This document shows, piece after piece, positions 22,428 to 33,391 of a stretch of DNA of 64,000 bases (within the stretch, counting starts at the first letter, position 1; the number at the start of each line of letters is the position of its first letter). Below the pieces are notes generated by a model. The model did no database searches, had not been told where the DNA came from, and saw nothing but the letters and a program-made list of their open reading frames with translations. Both the position numbers and the translations under genes were made by a program. This stretch comes from Tetrapyrgos nigripes (Eukaryota; Basidiomycota; Agaricomycetes; Agaricales; Campanellaceae): contig JAACJM010000010.1 of assembly GCA_013368315.1 (NCBI GenBank), positions 496,001 through 560,000 of the forward strand. The letters are read 5' to 3'.

Positions 22428-23189
22428 ATGTTCTCGCAAAGCTGGAGGCGTTTTCCCCTTCGCAGATGTCTGCACACCCAAGTATCCCCTCCAGCACGTC
22501 TCTTCAACACACGCTTGGCTTTGGCCTTGGGAGTATCTGCAGCAACTGCTTCATATCTGACTTACCGTCTCACATTCGACCAACGCATTGCTCTTGACAG
22601 TGTCTCCAGCGGTACGTCTTCCCACTTCATTCACATTTCTTCTCTGACACGCTCTTCCAGCTCCCAAAACACCACACCCATCCTCCGAAACCTCTCATGC
22701 TACTACCTCTTCCAAGTCGGACACCTCTCAAAGCTCGGAACAGTCTGCCGAAGGTGACGCGTCTGCGCAAGAGGCATCAGGAGGTGGTGGTGCCTACAAC
22801 CCTGTCACTGGTGAGATCAACTGGGATTGCCCGTGCCTAGGTGGAATGGCCTACGGTCCTTGTGGGCCAGAATTCCGCGAGGCTTTCTCGTGTTTCATAT
22901 ACTCGGAGGAGGAGCCTAAAGGTATCAACTGCGTTGAAAAGTTCCAAGCAATGCAAACGTGCTTCAGAGCACATCCCGAGGTTTATGCAGACGGTAAATC
23001 ATTCTGGTTATCACACTCTCGCTGTCTGACTCTTTTGGCCATGCAGAGATCGACGACGACGAAGAGGAACAACCATCTTCGGCAACTACGACAGAAGAGA
23101 AGAAGATTGAGGGTGCAGCTCAGGACGCAGATGCTTCCGCTGCTCCTTCCTCTCCAGCCCAAAAGACACCCGAGATATCCTCGTCATAG
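22428..23189 (+). CDS. MIA40: Mia40, mitochondrial intermembrane-space import oxidoreductase
   Basis: The receptor and disulfide carrier of the MIA pathway, which oxidises and traps cysteine-rich precursors in the intermembrane space together with Erv1. The N-terminus has an Arg-rich presequence ([16 protein letters not shown]) and a membrane anchor ([17 protein letters not shown]), as in yeast Mia40, which is inner-membrane anchored, unlike the small human form. A Ser/Thr-rich linker precedes the core: [20 protein letters not shown] with the redox CPC motif, then two CX9C pairs ([11 protein letters not shown] and [11 protein letters not shown]). The acidic tail EIDDDEEEQ follows. Three exons: introns after DSVSS and after VYAD, both GT-AG and in frame. 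Stop at 23187-23189. The downstream MCM2 gene is convergent. Confidence 0.95.
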
Positions 23190-23381
23190 TCATCCACTTA
23201 CTAGACACCTACATCGCTACCTAGACGTTATTGTTATATTATACTAATTCACCACTCAACCACTCAACAAGGAATCTGTTCGAGTACACCATTTGACCGA
23301 TATTACAACAAGTACATCATTCGGAAAGCAACAAACAAGCAAAAAAGTAAGAGAAAATACACGGAAACGATGGGCACACCC

Positions 23382-26300
23382 TCAATCCACTCTAAACGTT
23401 TTCACTATCTTGCTGTCTTCAAGCTTATATCCGTTCATAGCAAACAACTTGGACTGAAGGAACGGTGTAATGTCATAGATTTCGTGACCCTTGGCCTGTT
23501 CATTCAAGTTGAGAATAAGGAAGCAACCACAGCACGAAAAACTTACCCTTTCTTCCAACTCTGAAATCTTCACCTCAATCAACTCTGGCTGTTCACGGCG
23601 CTGGAACATGTAGAAACGGGCCTTGTCCTTGACAATCTGGCCAAGCAAGTACGAAAGCAATTCTTCGTGATCTTTCGACTGAGTAAGGTACTTTCTGAAA
23701 CCCTTTAAACAGGAATTACGGAGTTAGAATAGAACGACACACGCATAAAGATTATCACATACCCGTTGCAGCGTCTTTTTGATGCTCATCTTTTGAGCAT
23801 TCACGAAACTGTTCACGGCAACTTCGATAGCCAGGTCGATGTCATCAGCACGGACATATTCCCTTAGACACATCTTTGCGCTTGCTTCTGCCATACGAAT
23901 CATACTCTCCAAATGGCGCACAGTAATGGGGAAGGAACCCGTTGCCAAAGACTCCCTTCGAAGGTCCGCATACAGTTTGGACAGTTTCTCTTGGTCAACT
24001 TGGTACAGTTTGGGCTTGACTCTCTCACGAGCGTACATGATGTATTTTCGGAGAACGTTTTGAGGGATGAGCTGCGTTGGCAACATGAGTCCGTGTTTGT
24101 GCTCCATCGATCGAGTGAAGAAAAACTCACATCAGCATCCAACGTGGTCCCAACATCCATTTCGTCCGTTTCCTTCTCAAAAGAGGGGTGACTCCTCAAG
24201 TGACTCCCAACCACAAATCTGGCCAGCAGTTCATCCATAACTGGATCCACGGTGTCTTTCACCACACAAAGCACATCGAAACGGGACAGAATCGGCTCCG
24301 TGAGCTCGACGTTCTGTTGGAAAGGGATAGTGGGATTATAGCGTCCTCGGATAGGATTAGCAGCTGCAATAATGGCACAGCGAGCTTGAAGGGAGGTAAT
24401 GATACCCGCTTTCGAAATGGAAATCGACTGTTGCTCCATAGCTTCATGGATAGACGTCCGGTCCGCGTCGTTCATTTTATCAAACTCGTCAATGAGACAC
24501 GTCCCTTTATCCGCGAGGACCAAAGCACCACCTTCCAAAGTCCATTCAAGTGTCACTGGATCTTTGCGTACACTAGCTGTCAGACCAACAGCGGATGCAC
24601 CCTGACCCGTAGCAAACACAGCACGGTGTGCCGTCTTCTCAGTGTATTTGAGAAATTGAGACTTGGCTGTTCCGGGATCACCGAGGAGGAGGACATTAAT
24701 GTCACCACGGATTCGGAGTTTGTGATTAATGTCCTTGGAGACTCCTCCGAAAAGGGACAAAGCAATAGCTGTTTTCACGTCTTCGTGGCCATAAATCGAT
24801 GGTGCGATAGATTTGATGATACGTTTACGGATACGGTCATCTTTGGCAAGTTGGCGCATTTCTCGCTCGTCTTCTTCGGTCAGACGGAAAGCTGCAAACA
24901 AGTCTTCCTTCTTGTTGATGTGGTTTGCCTCGATGATGGTAGAGAAAACGGGGAATCCGTTCTTGGAGTTGAGTGATGCGTCAAAGTTGTTGCGGTATAC
25001 ACCGGTGACTTCCTGCAATTTTAGTGCGTTCAGGAACGAATCTCGCAAGGAAGGGAAGAATACACACCACTTCTTCGCCAGGCTTTGCACTGTCTACCAG
25101 ATCCCATATCAAAATAACTTCACGATGGCGAGGAAGACGACCAGCAGGAACGGATCCTGGAGATTCTTGCAAAGTCATTCTTTGATAGTTCCGGTAGACA
25201 GTCTGAACAAGAATTCAGTTTGACGAGAAAGAGCATACTGATCAGATACACACCTGCTCGGAATTGATGGGAAACGGTCCCTTGCTTTCACAGTTCGCGC
25301 AGTAACTGACTCTGACCTCTTTGGTGGCATCTTGATAAAATGGACCGAGGACTGCGCCACATTTTTTGCAATCAAATTTGACGTATTTCAACTGAGGGAG
25401 AACACCACTCCGCCTTGTGACGACTCCGGAAACGCGAACAAGGTTGTTCAAGTTGGACCGACGCAAGTCGCGCAAAGTGGAACTCAGTGGTAGGTCACAG
25501 ATGCGGACGTGGACTTCGGAGTGAATGCGCTCGTAGGAAGGGTAATAGACGAGAATAGCATTGAGAGCAACCTCGTCAAAAATGTTCAGCATGGCGGAAG
25601 GAGCGTTGGTAAGGAAATAAGCCAAAATGGGTTTCGAGTTTGCGAGGTGTGTGTATGAGACCTCAAGCGACTCGGCATTGGCTAAAAGAGACGTCAGTAT
25701 CTGATGAAGTAGATATTAATGTGCGACGTACTTTCACCAAGATGACGGATACGTTGACCATAGACTGAGTTTCCCTGGTCGTCAATATAGGTCATCAAGA
25801 ATTGACGGAAATGCCGAATTATCGTTCGTCTGACGCGAGGGTTTGCGATCCATTCCACGATAGATTTTGCTTTGATGTCACTCAGTTGCTCCAGGGGGAT
25901 CTCCTAAACACAAGGTGAGCCCAAAAAAAGAGGAAGAGAAAAAGAAAAACTGACATCCTCAATGCCCTCCATATCGTCAATGTCGCGTCTTTCATCGTAC
26001 TGTCTTCGAGTCCTTCTTTTCATCCGTCTGACTTCATCTTCATCCTCGTCTTCCATATCATCGTCATCAAGGAAAGGAAGGGCGCGTGAACGCTGGGCCG
26101 CGCGTTGACCCCTTCTGCCATTGCGTTCGATACGATCACGGCGATTCATTTTGGTTTCCGCAGCGCGTCTCTGAGCGGCTGTGAGGTCTTCGACATCCTC
26201 ATCGTCATTGAGCCCCGCGTCAGAGTAACGATCGAGCAGTTCATTGGGGGCGTAATCCCTGTGTGCGGTTGAGAAATGGCGACTTATGTGAGCATAAAAC

Positions 26301-26552
26301 GGCAGCTTACCCCTGCATATTGTCATCAAAGAGATCCTCGCCATCTTCATCGTCCTCCGCGTCGTCAATGTCACGAACAGCATCTCTGTCGTCGAGACTG
26401 TCATCTGTGTCGGAGAAAGGCGGAGGCGGAGAAGAAGGAGGCAAAGAAGTCTGGGAAGCGCGTCGATGGAGGGTTTGGGGAGGCTGGACGGGCGATGAAG
26501 CGGTGGGAGAAGCTGATCTCTGGCGTTTCTGGGCGCGACGTGGGGTGGACAT
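23382..26552 (-). CDS. MCM2: MCM2, subunit of the MCM2-7 replicative helicase
   Basis: A component of the origin-licensing and fork helicase. The N-terminal tail is long and acidic ([16 protein letters not shown], then [17 protein letters not shown]), the MCM2-specific histone-binding type tail, followed by [16 protein letters not shown]. Next come [18 protein letters not shown], the oligonucleotide-binding region with a C4 zinc finger (CKKC...CANC), and the AAA+ core: Walker [14 protein letters not shown], Walker [12 protein letters not shown], sensor [13 protein letters not shown] and the arginine-finger region [11 protein letters not shown]. The C-terminal winged-helix part ends near KIVKTFRVD. 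There are several introns. The start is taken at 26552 ([10 protein letters not shown]). An upstream in-frame ATG at 26600 would add 16 residues. The gene lies 92 bases downstream of the EMI1-like gene on the same strand. Confidence 0.97.
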
Positions 26553-26644
26553 TGGGAAAAGACGCGCTTTGGGCGGAGTTTGAAAACGCGTATGTAGCAT
26601 GAGATGGGTTGCTCATCTAAATTATCTAATCTACAGTAAAAAAT

Positions 26645-27148
26645 CTACAAGAACTGCTCCTTCAGCAGCTGCATATCCGTCTCACTCATTGGCTTGGGGA
26701 AATTGGACACTGGCTCTCTGCAGAAAAGTCAGCTTTGTAAATAGGAAAAAAAAAGTGTGGGCATACGTTCGCATCTCCCAGACATCCTCGCTGCTTTTAC
26801 CCAGGCGTCGGCGTGCCCACCATTCGGCTCGGCGACGAATCCAAGCCTCTCGTTGTTCTTCAGGCTCCAAGAATTTGAGACCTAGACAAAACTTCCAGTC
26901 TTGCAACTTTGCACCACAGACAGTGCCTTGACCATAGCGGTAGTATGACTTGACTTGAGACCGAGTGGCTGTAAACGTGGTCAGCGTTGACTCACGAGAA
27001 CTGCATGAAATAAGGACGTGCCATTGCATGTCAGATACGTGTCAAAGAGATTCGAGCATGTTGGAGTCTCTTCTGGAGTAGGATGGACGAGCCGAAGATA
27101 CGCCTCTTCTTGTTTTACTGTTTTTTCAAACTCGACGTTTGATGACAT
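26645..27148 (-). CDS. EMI1: EMI1-like twin-CX9C protein (DUF3128)
   Basis: A small protein of about 130 residues in three exons. It matches the EMI1/DUF3128 family, required in yeast for early meiotic induction and linked to mitochondrial function. The first CX9C is CSNLFDTYLTC, followed after the first splice by NATRSQVKSYYRYGQ, then the second, CGAKLQDWKFC. AWIRRRAEWWARRRLG and SSEDVWEMRTEPVSNFP complete the conserved block. The end is MSETDMQLLKEQFL. The first intron (26969-27021, 53 nt) only keeps the frame if it uses a GC donor (GCACGT). The second (near 26710-26765) is GT-AG. Twin CX9C proteins are typical Mia40 substrates, and MIA40 lies 3.5 kb away. The ATG at 27148 is chosen because the protein then starts MSSNVEFEK like relatives. 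Confidence 0.87.
26969..27021 (-). other. Predicted GC-AG intron in EMI1-like gene
   Basis: The donor reads GCACGT and the acceptor TTTACAG. Length 53 nt. Only this choice joins TGC AAT G with CC ACT CGG to give CNATRSQVKSYYRYG, the family consensus. The nearby GTGAGT would leave a 27-nt intron and break the frame. Confidence 0.7.
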
Positions 27149-27265
27149 GTGAAGGTCGTCAATGTTGCGGTAAGGGTAAGTAGCCGGCCGGTTACTATAA
27201 ATGATAATAAACAAAGTGTTACTGTTCAAGCTTTCAAGCTCAAGCTTTGAAGAGCTTTGACTATC

Positions 27266-28672
27266 ATGATCCTTCGGTCGCAGCCCTTCAAGACTGTCTA
27301 TCTCATCTGTGAGCTCGTCACCACTTGTTTAATTCGCCTCCCTCTCTGGACCATCACTGCACTCTCATCGTAAGGGCACCTCGTCCTCTTACAGATTCAC
27401 TAACTAACTTCTCTTACCAGCTCTAGGCGTCCGAGGTCTTCCTGGAGTCTCAAACGGACACTTCTAGTCCGTATCACGCAACGCTTCATCTTTGTCACCG
27501 GAAAGCAAGTCTGATCGTAGTATAAACCCCTCAGTTTGCTAATTCCTTCGTACAGAACTGGTCCTATTCAGAAGCTCCCAAATCATCATGCAATAACTCC
27601 TGCACTAGATGCTGAAGGGGTCTGGATTGAACCCGTCCCTGAACTCATCACTGGCGAACTCGAAATTTGGGCTGAGGTCGCCAACGTCGCTCCACTTCGT
27701 ATTCCAGGGTATTGGTTAAACAAGAAGGGCGAAAAGATAGAACCCGGCGCTTCTCCTATGCCCGCTGAAAAGGTTGTTTACGCTCTTCATGGAGGTAGGC
27801 TGAAAAAATATCTAGTTTATGTTCACACTCAAAATAAAAATCAGGGGCTTATTGCAGGCTCAGTGCTCATCCGTCCGACCCCACTGCTGCCATTGCTCGA
27901 GGACTCCTCAAACACGTCGACACTGTCCATCGCGTCTTTTCAGTCGAATACCGACTTTCCTCCGGCAAGCCTTACGCTGTCGCAAACCCTTTTCCAACCG
28001 CTTTAATTGACGCCTTGGCTGGTTACAACTATTTGGTCAACGTTGTAGGCTTCTCTCCCTCTGACATTATCATTGAAGGTACGATTTTGTGCCTCCCTGT
28101 GGAATCTCTCCTTCTAATGTCGTCATACTAAAGGTGATTCTGCCGGGGGAAACCTTGCACTTGCCCTCACGAGATATCTTGTCGAGTATCAGAACTCGAA
28201 GAGCGCCAAGCTCCCTGCTCCTCCCGCCGCTTTGATTTTGCTCTCGCCCTGGGCCGATATTGGCGAATCTCACCATAATACAGGCTCTTCATTTTTCGAG
28301 AATCAGAAATCGGACTATCTGGGTGTCCGCAAGCAGAAAGGTTATGGGTATGCGTCTCAAGCGTTCCTTGGACCTCACGGTGCTGGTGCAGCTGAAGTAA
28401 ACCGTTATATTTCCCCTGCATCCGTGAACCCTTCCCTCAGAATTAGTTTCGAGGGATTTCCCAAGACGTTTATTGTATCTGGATCAGCGGAGATGCTCTA
28501 TGATTGTATTGTGACTTTGAAAGACAGGATGGCAAAGGATATGGGTGAAGACAATGTGAGGTACTGGGAGGCCAAGGATGGGATACATGATTTCATCGCT
28601 ATAGGACTCTATGAGCCAGAACGGACGCAAGCTTTGCAAGCAATTGCAGAATGGGTGTCTTCCTTGTTTTGA
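27266..28672 (+). CDS. Alpha/beta hydrolase (HSL-type lipase/esterase), first of a tandem pair
   Basis: A serine hydrolase of the hormone-sensitive-lipase type, with a hydrophobic N-terminal segment (TVYLICELVTTCLIRLPLW) that probably anchors it to a membrane. Then RPRSSWSLKRTLLVRITQRF, GVWIEPVPELITGELEIWA, the oxyanion motif HGGAYCRLSAHP, EYRLSSGKPYAVANPFP, the nucleophile motif GDSAGGNLALALTRYL, and the acid residue in SGSAEMLYDCIVTLKDRM. The catalytic histidine is in KDGIHDFIAIG. All triad members are present, so it should be active on small or acyl esters. Five exons: the second intron (27505-27555) uses a GC donor, the third is 27795-27844, and the fourth splits the GDSAGG codon. Start at 27266. 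The neighbour at 28748 is a clear paralogue. Confidence 0.88.
27505..27555 (+). other. Predicted GC-AG intron in hydrolase 1
   Basis: The donor GCAAGT is the optimal GC-type donor, with acceptor TACAG. The 51-nt intron joins ACC GGA AA to A ACT GGT, giving VTGKTGPIQKLPNH, which aligns with MDQTGPIFPVPDH in the paralogue. The GT four bases into it would shift the frame. Confidence 0.75.
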
Positions 28673-28747
28673 CAGTATTTTTTTGTACTTGATGGATATT
28701 TACTAGAATGGAAATGACCTGATTTATTCACTTGACCTCGTACTGTC

Positions 28748-30109
28748 ATGGTGCTGGGATATCGACATCAGCCATGGAAAGGGCTCTATCTTTGCTACGA
28801 CTTTCTCGGAACTCTCTTCGTCAGAGTACCCCTTTGGTTTCTGTTTAGCATCCCTAGGTCACTCAAGTTTGCAAGATGATATGTTGCCATTGGTCTAATA
28901 CTTGCATACTCAGATCCTGGCGGCCCAGATTTTCCTGGAGTATTAAGCAGACCTTACTAGTGCAAATATTTCGACATGTAGTTGTCGATGTCATGGATCA
29001 GTGCGTCCTTTTCAGCTCTAATCTTTCTGTTTCGCTGAAGGAAAGGTCCAATTTCTAGAACAGGTCCCATTTTCCCGGTACCTGATCATCGAGTTCTCAA
29101 GGATGGCCCGGCAGTGAACGGAGTATGGATAGACCCAGTTCCCGACGACCTGATAGTAGGAAGGCTGCGAACATGGGCTTTTGTCGCTTCGGTATCTCCC
29201 ATTCGTGTTCCTGGGTACTGGTATTTCAAGAACAACGATCACAAGCCCATGCCTACCGACCCAGTATCTCCCGGAGAGAAAATCTTATACACCTTCCATG
29301 GCGGCTCTTACATCAGTGAAAGCTCGAGCCCGAGTGGCATAAGCACAAATATCGTCAGAGGTCTGTTCCAACATGTCGATAAAGTCACCCGCGTTTTCGC
29401 CGTGGAGTACCGTTTGTCTACTACCGCCCCTCTCGAACCCGCAAACCCCTTCCCAGCGGCTCTCATCGATGCATTAACAGGCTACTACTACCTTGTGCAT
29501 ACCTGTGGAATTTCGCCTAACGATGTCCTCATTTCAGGTGACTCTGCTGGAGGAAACCTCGCACTTGCCCTCACGAGATATCTTGTGGACTACTCACACA
29601 CCTTCCAATCACTCTATCCTAGTCTCGATCATCGATCTCCTAGTCATTCCATTATCCCTGGATCCCTCTTACTTCTTTCGCCTTGGTGTGATATCGGACT
29701 TTCTCATGATGTTCCTCGGTCTACTGCACTCCTCGTTGCCGATTTCGATCCAGAGCCTCAAGGTATGGATTATGCCAAACAGGCATACGTTGGGCCTTTT
29801 GGCATGGGCGCAGCAGACATGAACGAGTACATCTCGCCCTCTTCGCGGCATCCTTACTTCTCAGCCAGCTTTAAGCACTTCCCGAAAACGCTGATCGTTG
29901 CGGGGGGCGCTGAAAATCTGCTTCCCCAGATAAAACTTCTCAGAGATAGGATGATACGGGACATCGGCAACGATGGCGAAGGTGATGGAAAGGTGGTGTA
30001 CTATGAAGCTGAGGACGCCTGTCATGACTTTTTGTTGTTTGCTTGGACAGAGCCAGCGCGCTCGGATACATGGCAAGTAATTGCCCGCTGGCTTGAAGCA
30101 GAGTCGTAG
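28748..30109 (+). CDS. Alpha/beta hydrolase, second tandem copy, catalytic Asp apparently lost
   Basis: A paralogue of the gene at 27266. The first exons give LGYRHQPWKGLYLCYDFLG and RSWRPRFSWSIKQTLLVQIF. The third runs uninterrupted from about 29060 to the stop and holds GVWIDPVPDDLIVGRLRTWA, the oxyanion motif HGGSYISESSSP, EYRLSTTAPLEPANPFP, GDSAGGNLALALTRYLVDY and the histidine motif EDACHDFLLFAW. The block with the catalytic acid reads AGGAENLLPQIKLLRDRM. The aspartate of copy 1 (LYD) is a proline here, so the triad looks incomplete. Copy 2 also lacks the two introns that copy 1 has near HGG and GDSAGG. It may be a poor or specialised hydrolase, or a non-catalytic paralogue. Start ATG at 28748. 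The GTCACT donor after the first exon is weak, so the N-terminus is less sure. Confidence 0.82.
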
Positions 30110-30226
30110 TATCGTGTTTCGCAATGTGCAGTTGAAACTTGAATACGTTCTCTCCTAGATTTTCAAAGATATGACACTGGCGTTGAAGCTAAAAGATACA
30201 AATAAATGCGCCATACAAGCCTATGC

Positions 30227-31883
30227 TTAGTCTTTTCTATCAGCGACAGCACTCCCTTCGTTACTTGAGCTTGCACGGCTCGCGTTTCCCTGCTCAGCGT
30301 TACGAATCCCTCCGGCTTCATAATCTCCAAGATAGAACCACGCAGCAGGGAGCCCTACAAATAGGGCGCCGATGATGTTTCCGATGTAACTTGCAATTAG
30401 GGACCTGTACGAACAGTAAGTTAAAGTACAATTTGCAAGAATCACTTTGTCGAGCTCACTTTCGGATGTATTCTGCTGTTGTGAGCTGAGACAAAACATG
30501 TTTAGCACAGACACAATCTTTAGTCCTCGTACTCACATCAGCTCCGAACATGATGCCCAAAGGCACCGAATACATATTAGCAACGACTACAATCCCAATC
30601 GTGATCAGATGACCAGGGTTCATATGAAGACAGACACTAATCACCGTGGTCATAGGCACAAGCCACGAAGATCCAAATTGGTATCCAGATGGCAAAGATC
30701 TAACGAGGTTGTGAGGCTTTCAGATCTCTAACGTGCAAGACAAACGTGCTCACCTTCGAGATAGTCTCCCTTGCGCCTGCTGCTTGCTACAATCGTGCTG
30801 TAAGCTGGCTTGCCTACTTGCGAGAAAGATTTGGACGGACCCAGACTGCGATACACACGAGCCAGTTGCACCCTATGCCACGAAGGAAGATTTGGTGCCA
30901 CTCGGGATCTGATGCCTTGTGCCTGGTAATTCTGTCAGTTTGGCTTTTGTTACAAGAAATTTTCGGCACGCACATAGCAAAGCTAACAATGTAGCTGTGG
31001 TATGGTTCGGTAGACACTATACCAGAATCTTCGAGATAAACAAAAGTCAGGAAACTGTCCCTCAAATATGAATAGCGGGCTTACAGCGGACGAGGATTGC
31101 TGCAAAGAAGAGTGAACCGACCAAGTTTCCAAAAGTGACTAGAGAGATATTTTCATCAGTGGACACGAACTAGAATCCGTGACCGGTTTAGACTCGAGCC
31201 AGTCACTTCTGCAAAAGTTTGATGAAAGGTCGATCAAACCGCTTGGCGAAGCCCCAAGCGGTTTGATCGACTTTTCATCAAACCTTGCAAAAGAGTGGTT
31301 CGAGTCTATGACCGAATGACCCACCTATGATCCAGTTCACCGGCAGACTCCACCATGGGATTACCCCTTTGAGGATACCCATTGGTATAACCTAAGTATA
31401 CGGGTAGTAAGCCGGGGCCGGCATGAGTGCGGGTTGCTGAGGACGGCTTGTAACACGAAGATGTCCTCACCATCATGTTGCTCGTGAGTAGTTCGTATCC
31501 GTTCAAGACAATCCTATTCGCCAGAGGTGTCAATGGAATTCCTACCAGCGTCATGCAGCACTGGAACTCACATTACGAGTCCCACTGGGAATACGAATCC
31601 TCCCAATATCTTGACAATTCCTGGGTTTGAGTTATTGAGGGACATAGCACCACCAGAGATGACTTGTGACAGAAGGCCACCAAAAGAAAGCATGACCCCA
31701 GCAAGGAACTGCCAAGTTTTTTCAACAGAGGTTGTCAATTCCTGGGACTTGGCACGGTGATAAGGAATAGCGACTTACAGCTTTGAAGAAAGTCTTGTCA
31801 TAGCGTTCCCGATGTTTTGCAACAGCCGATTCGATCATGGACACGGCGACAGCAGCAGGTTTGAGCGTGCTTGGAGGATCCAT
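30227..31883 (-). CDS. Formate/nitrite transporter (FNT family)
   Basis: A membrane channel-like transporter for small monovalent anions such as formate, nitrite or lactate. After MDPPSTLKPAAVAVSMIESA the exons give FLAGVMLSFGGLLSQVISGG, a half-helix typical of FNT proteins, IVLNGYELLTSNMM, PWWSLPVNWIIVTFGNLVGS, GIGCNWLVCIAVWQAAGARE, IFAIWIPIWIFVACAYDHVV followed by ANMYSVPLGIMFGAD, and LIASYIGNIIGALFVGLPAA. The central His in the YDHVVANM block is the conserved pore residue of the family. A hydrophilic, Ser-rich C-terminal tail closes the protein (SSSNEGSAVADRKD). At least seven short introns, but one is 186 nt because it holds a long inverted repeat (31139-31324). Start ATG 31883, stop 30227-30229. 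Confidence 0.9.
31184..31313. mobile_element. MITE-like long inverted repeat inside an FNT intron
   Basis: Core arms 31218-31246 and 31254-31282 are 29 nt with one mismatch around a 7-nt loop (CGAAGCC). Weaker pairing (GACTCGAGCC against GGTTCGAGTC and TTGCAAAAG-like blocks) extends the arms to about 60 nt each. The element sits wholly inside the intron 31139-31324. It encodes nothing. Its size and near-perfect symmetry fit a small MITE or a hairpin RNA locus. I cannot see clear target-site duplications. Confidence 0.6.
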
Positions 31884-33391
31884 GCTGTTTCAACTTGGGT
31901 CTGCAGGACACGGGCTAAGGACCGGGGGTCGCAAAAGCTAGATTGAGCATAGGACCTGGGGTTTATATAGCTCGGCAAAGGACGCGGGAACATGAAGAAG
32001 ACTGAATCATAGTCACGATACGTAGATCATTCAAAACCAAAACACGAAGTTTGACAATGATAGCGCTGAGAAGTATAGAGAAGTGCCGGCAACATGATTG
32101 CCATGAATAATAATCACTCATCCAAATGTCCCATATGAACGTTTAGACGCCTAAATACGAGGCAGGTCGAAGTTTGGTCGAAGCACGGTCGAAGTCGATG
32201 GAGTATCGGCTTCCCCAATTTGGAGAAGTAGAGATCTAACCTGGGGTAGTACTAGTTCCTCTATTTTTAGCCATGTGCCCCTTGGAGCAGAAAATAGCGT
32301 GTGTACGGAAGCCAAGGAACACCGCTCTGCCAGCAACGCTCTGCAACGCTCTGCGCTCAGAGCCTCAGACTGAGAAAGACACGGAGTTTGGACAGCATAG
32401 ATATTGACAATATTTGAAGAACGCGAAAATTTGGGCGGGTAAATGAGCTTTTGCGGTGTCAGTGTTCAGCAAGTTGCCACGGTTAGACAGAATTCGAGGG
32501 AAATAGAGGGCATTTGGAAGATATCCAAGTCATCAACTGTCAACGACCTCGATGTCGCACGACAGTTTGCAATTCGGAGGTGAGAAAGGGTGAGAACTTA
32601 GCTAGCCTCTACATATTGGGCATTTGCATCGGGCGGACTCAAGGTGGACTTAGAACGTTTGTCGAGAAATACAAGGGCGAGTGCCGAGCGAGTGCCGGTC
32701 TAGAACTAAGATACGCGATTCCGCGAAGCGGTGAACGGGTCGAGAGACAAATCTGCGTGTGTGGAGAAGATTGCCTGGATGAATGTTGTACGGAATGGAG
32801 GGTAAAAAGTATGGAGGGTAAAATTGGAAGTACTAGACATTATAAGCAAGTTGAACGATACAGAACAGTGATTTCGGTGATCAGAAGGCATTTGATACAC
32901 TTTACGTTTTTGGGATTGAACCAGATGCGAAGGATGGCAGACGAGCAAAATGTAAAAGGGCAAAACATCTACGGAGAACACTAAATGCAAAAGTCGTTGG
33001 TTAATCAACACACCGAAACGAATGACGACGCAGACGAAAACAAAAAGTGGATAGAGTAGAGTAATAAGCAAAGAACTCGATTGTACACTACAGTGACGGG
33101 CGAAAACATCTTGCAAGCAAAGCAACGACAGCAATGATACAGATAATGCGGGGGAAAGCAAAAGCGACGAACGCGAAATGAAAGCAAATCAAAGAAAGAA
33201 AAAAGCAGAAGGAAGATAAGTTTGAGAGCTTGTGGAAAAATAGAGAGCAAAGAGGAGATGCGTAGAGTTGATAGTTTTTTTTTCTGGTACGAGGAAGAAG
33301 GCAGAGCAAATCAAAGCAGAAGAACAGGGAAGAAAAACGACGAGAAAGTCTTTTTTGCATCGAGAAGAGCCAGAAACTTTGATGGAAGAGG
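31884..33391. other. Long intergenic region upstream of the FNT gene
   Basis: About 1.5 kb between the FNT start and the stop of the Mei2-like gene, both on the minus strand. The FNT promoter should lie at its left end. Near 32163-32200 there are three GGTCGAAG copies and near 32333 a CAACGCTCTG direct repeat. The right third is purine-rich on the plus strand and probably belongs to the long 3' untranslated region of the Mei2-like gene. The frames here lack coding character. Confidence 0.4.

Noticed and set aside
31284..31310. GTTCGAGTC block resembling a tRNA B box
   Set aside because: It is part of the long inverted repeat and no cloverleaf or A box fits around it.
32514..32984. 156-codon plus-strand frame with several cysteines
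   Set aside because: Cysteine spacing fits no known zinc motif, and the region is probably the 3' flank of the Mei2-like gene or plain spacer.
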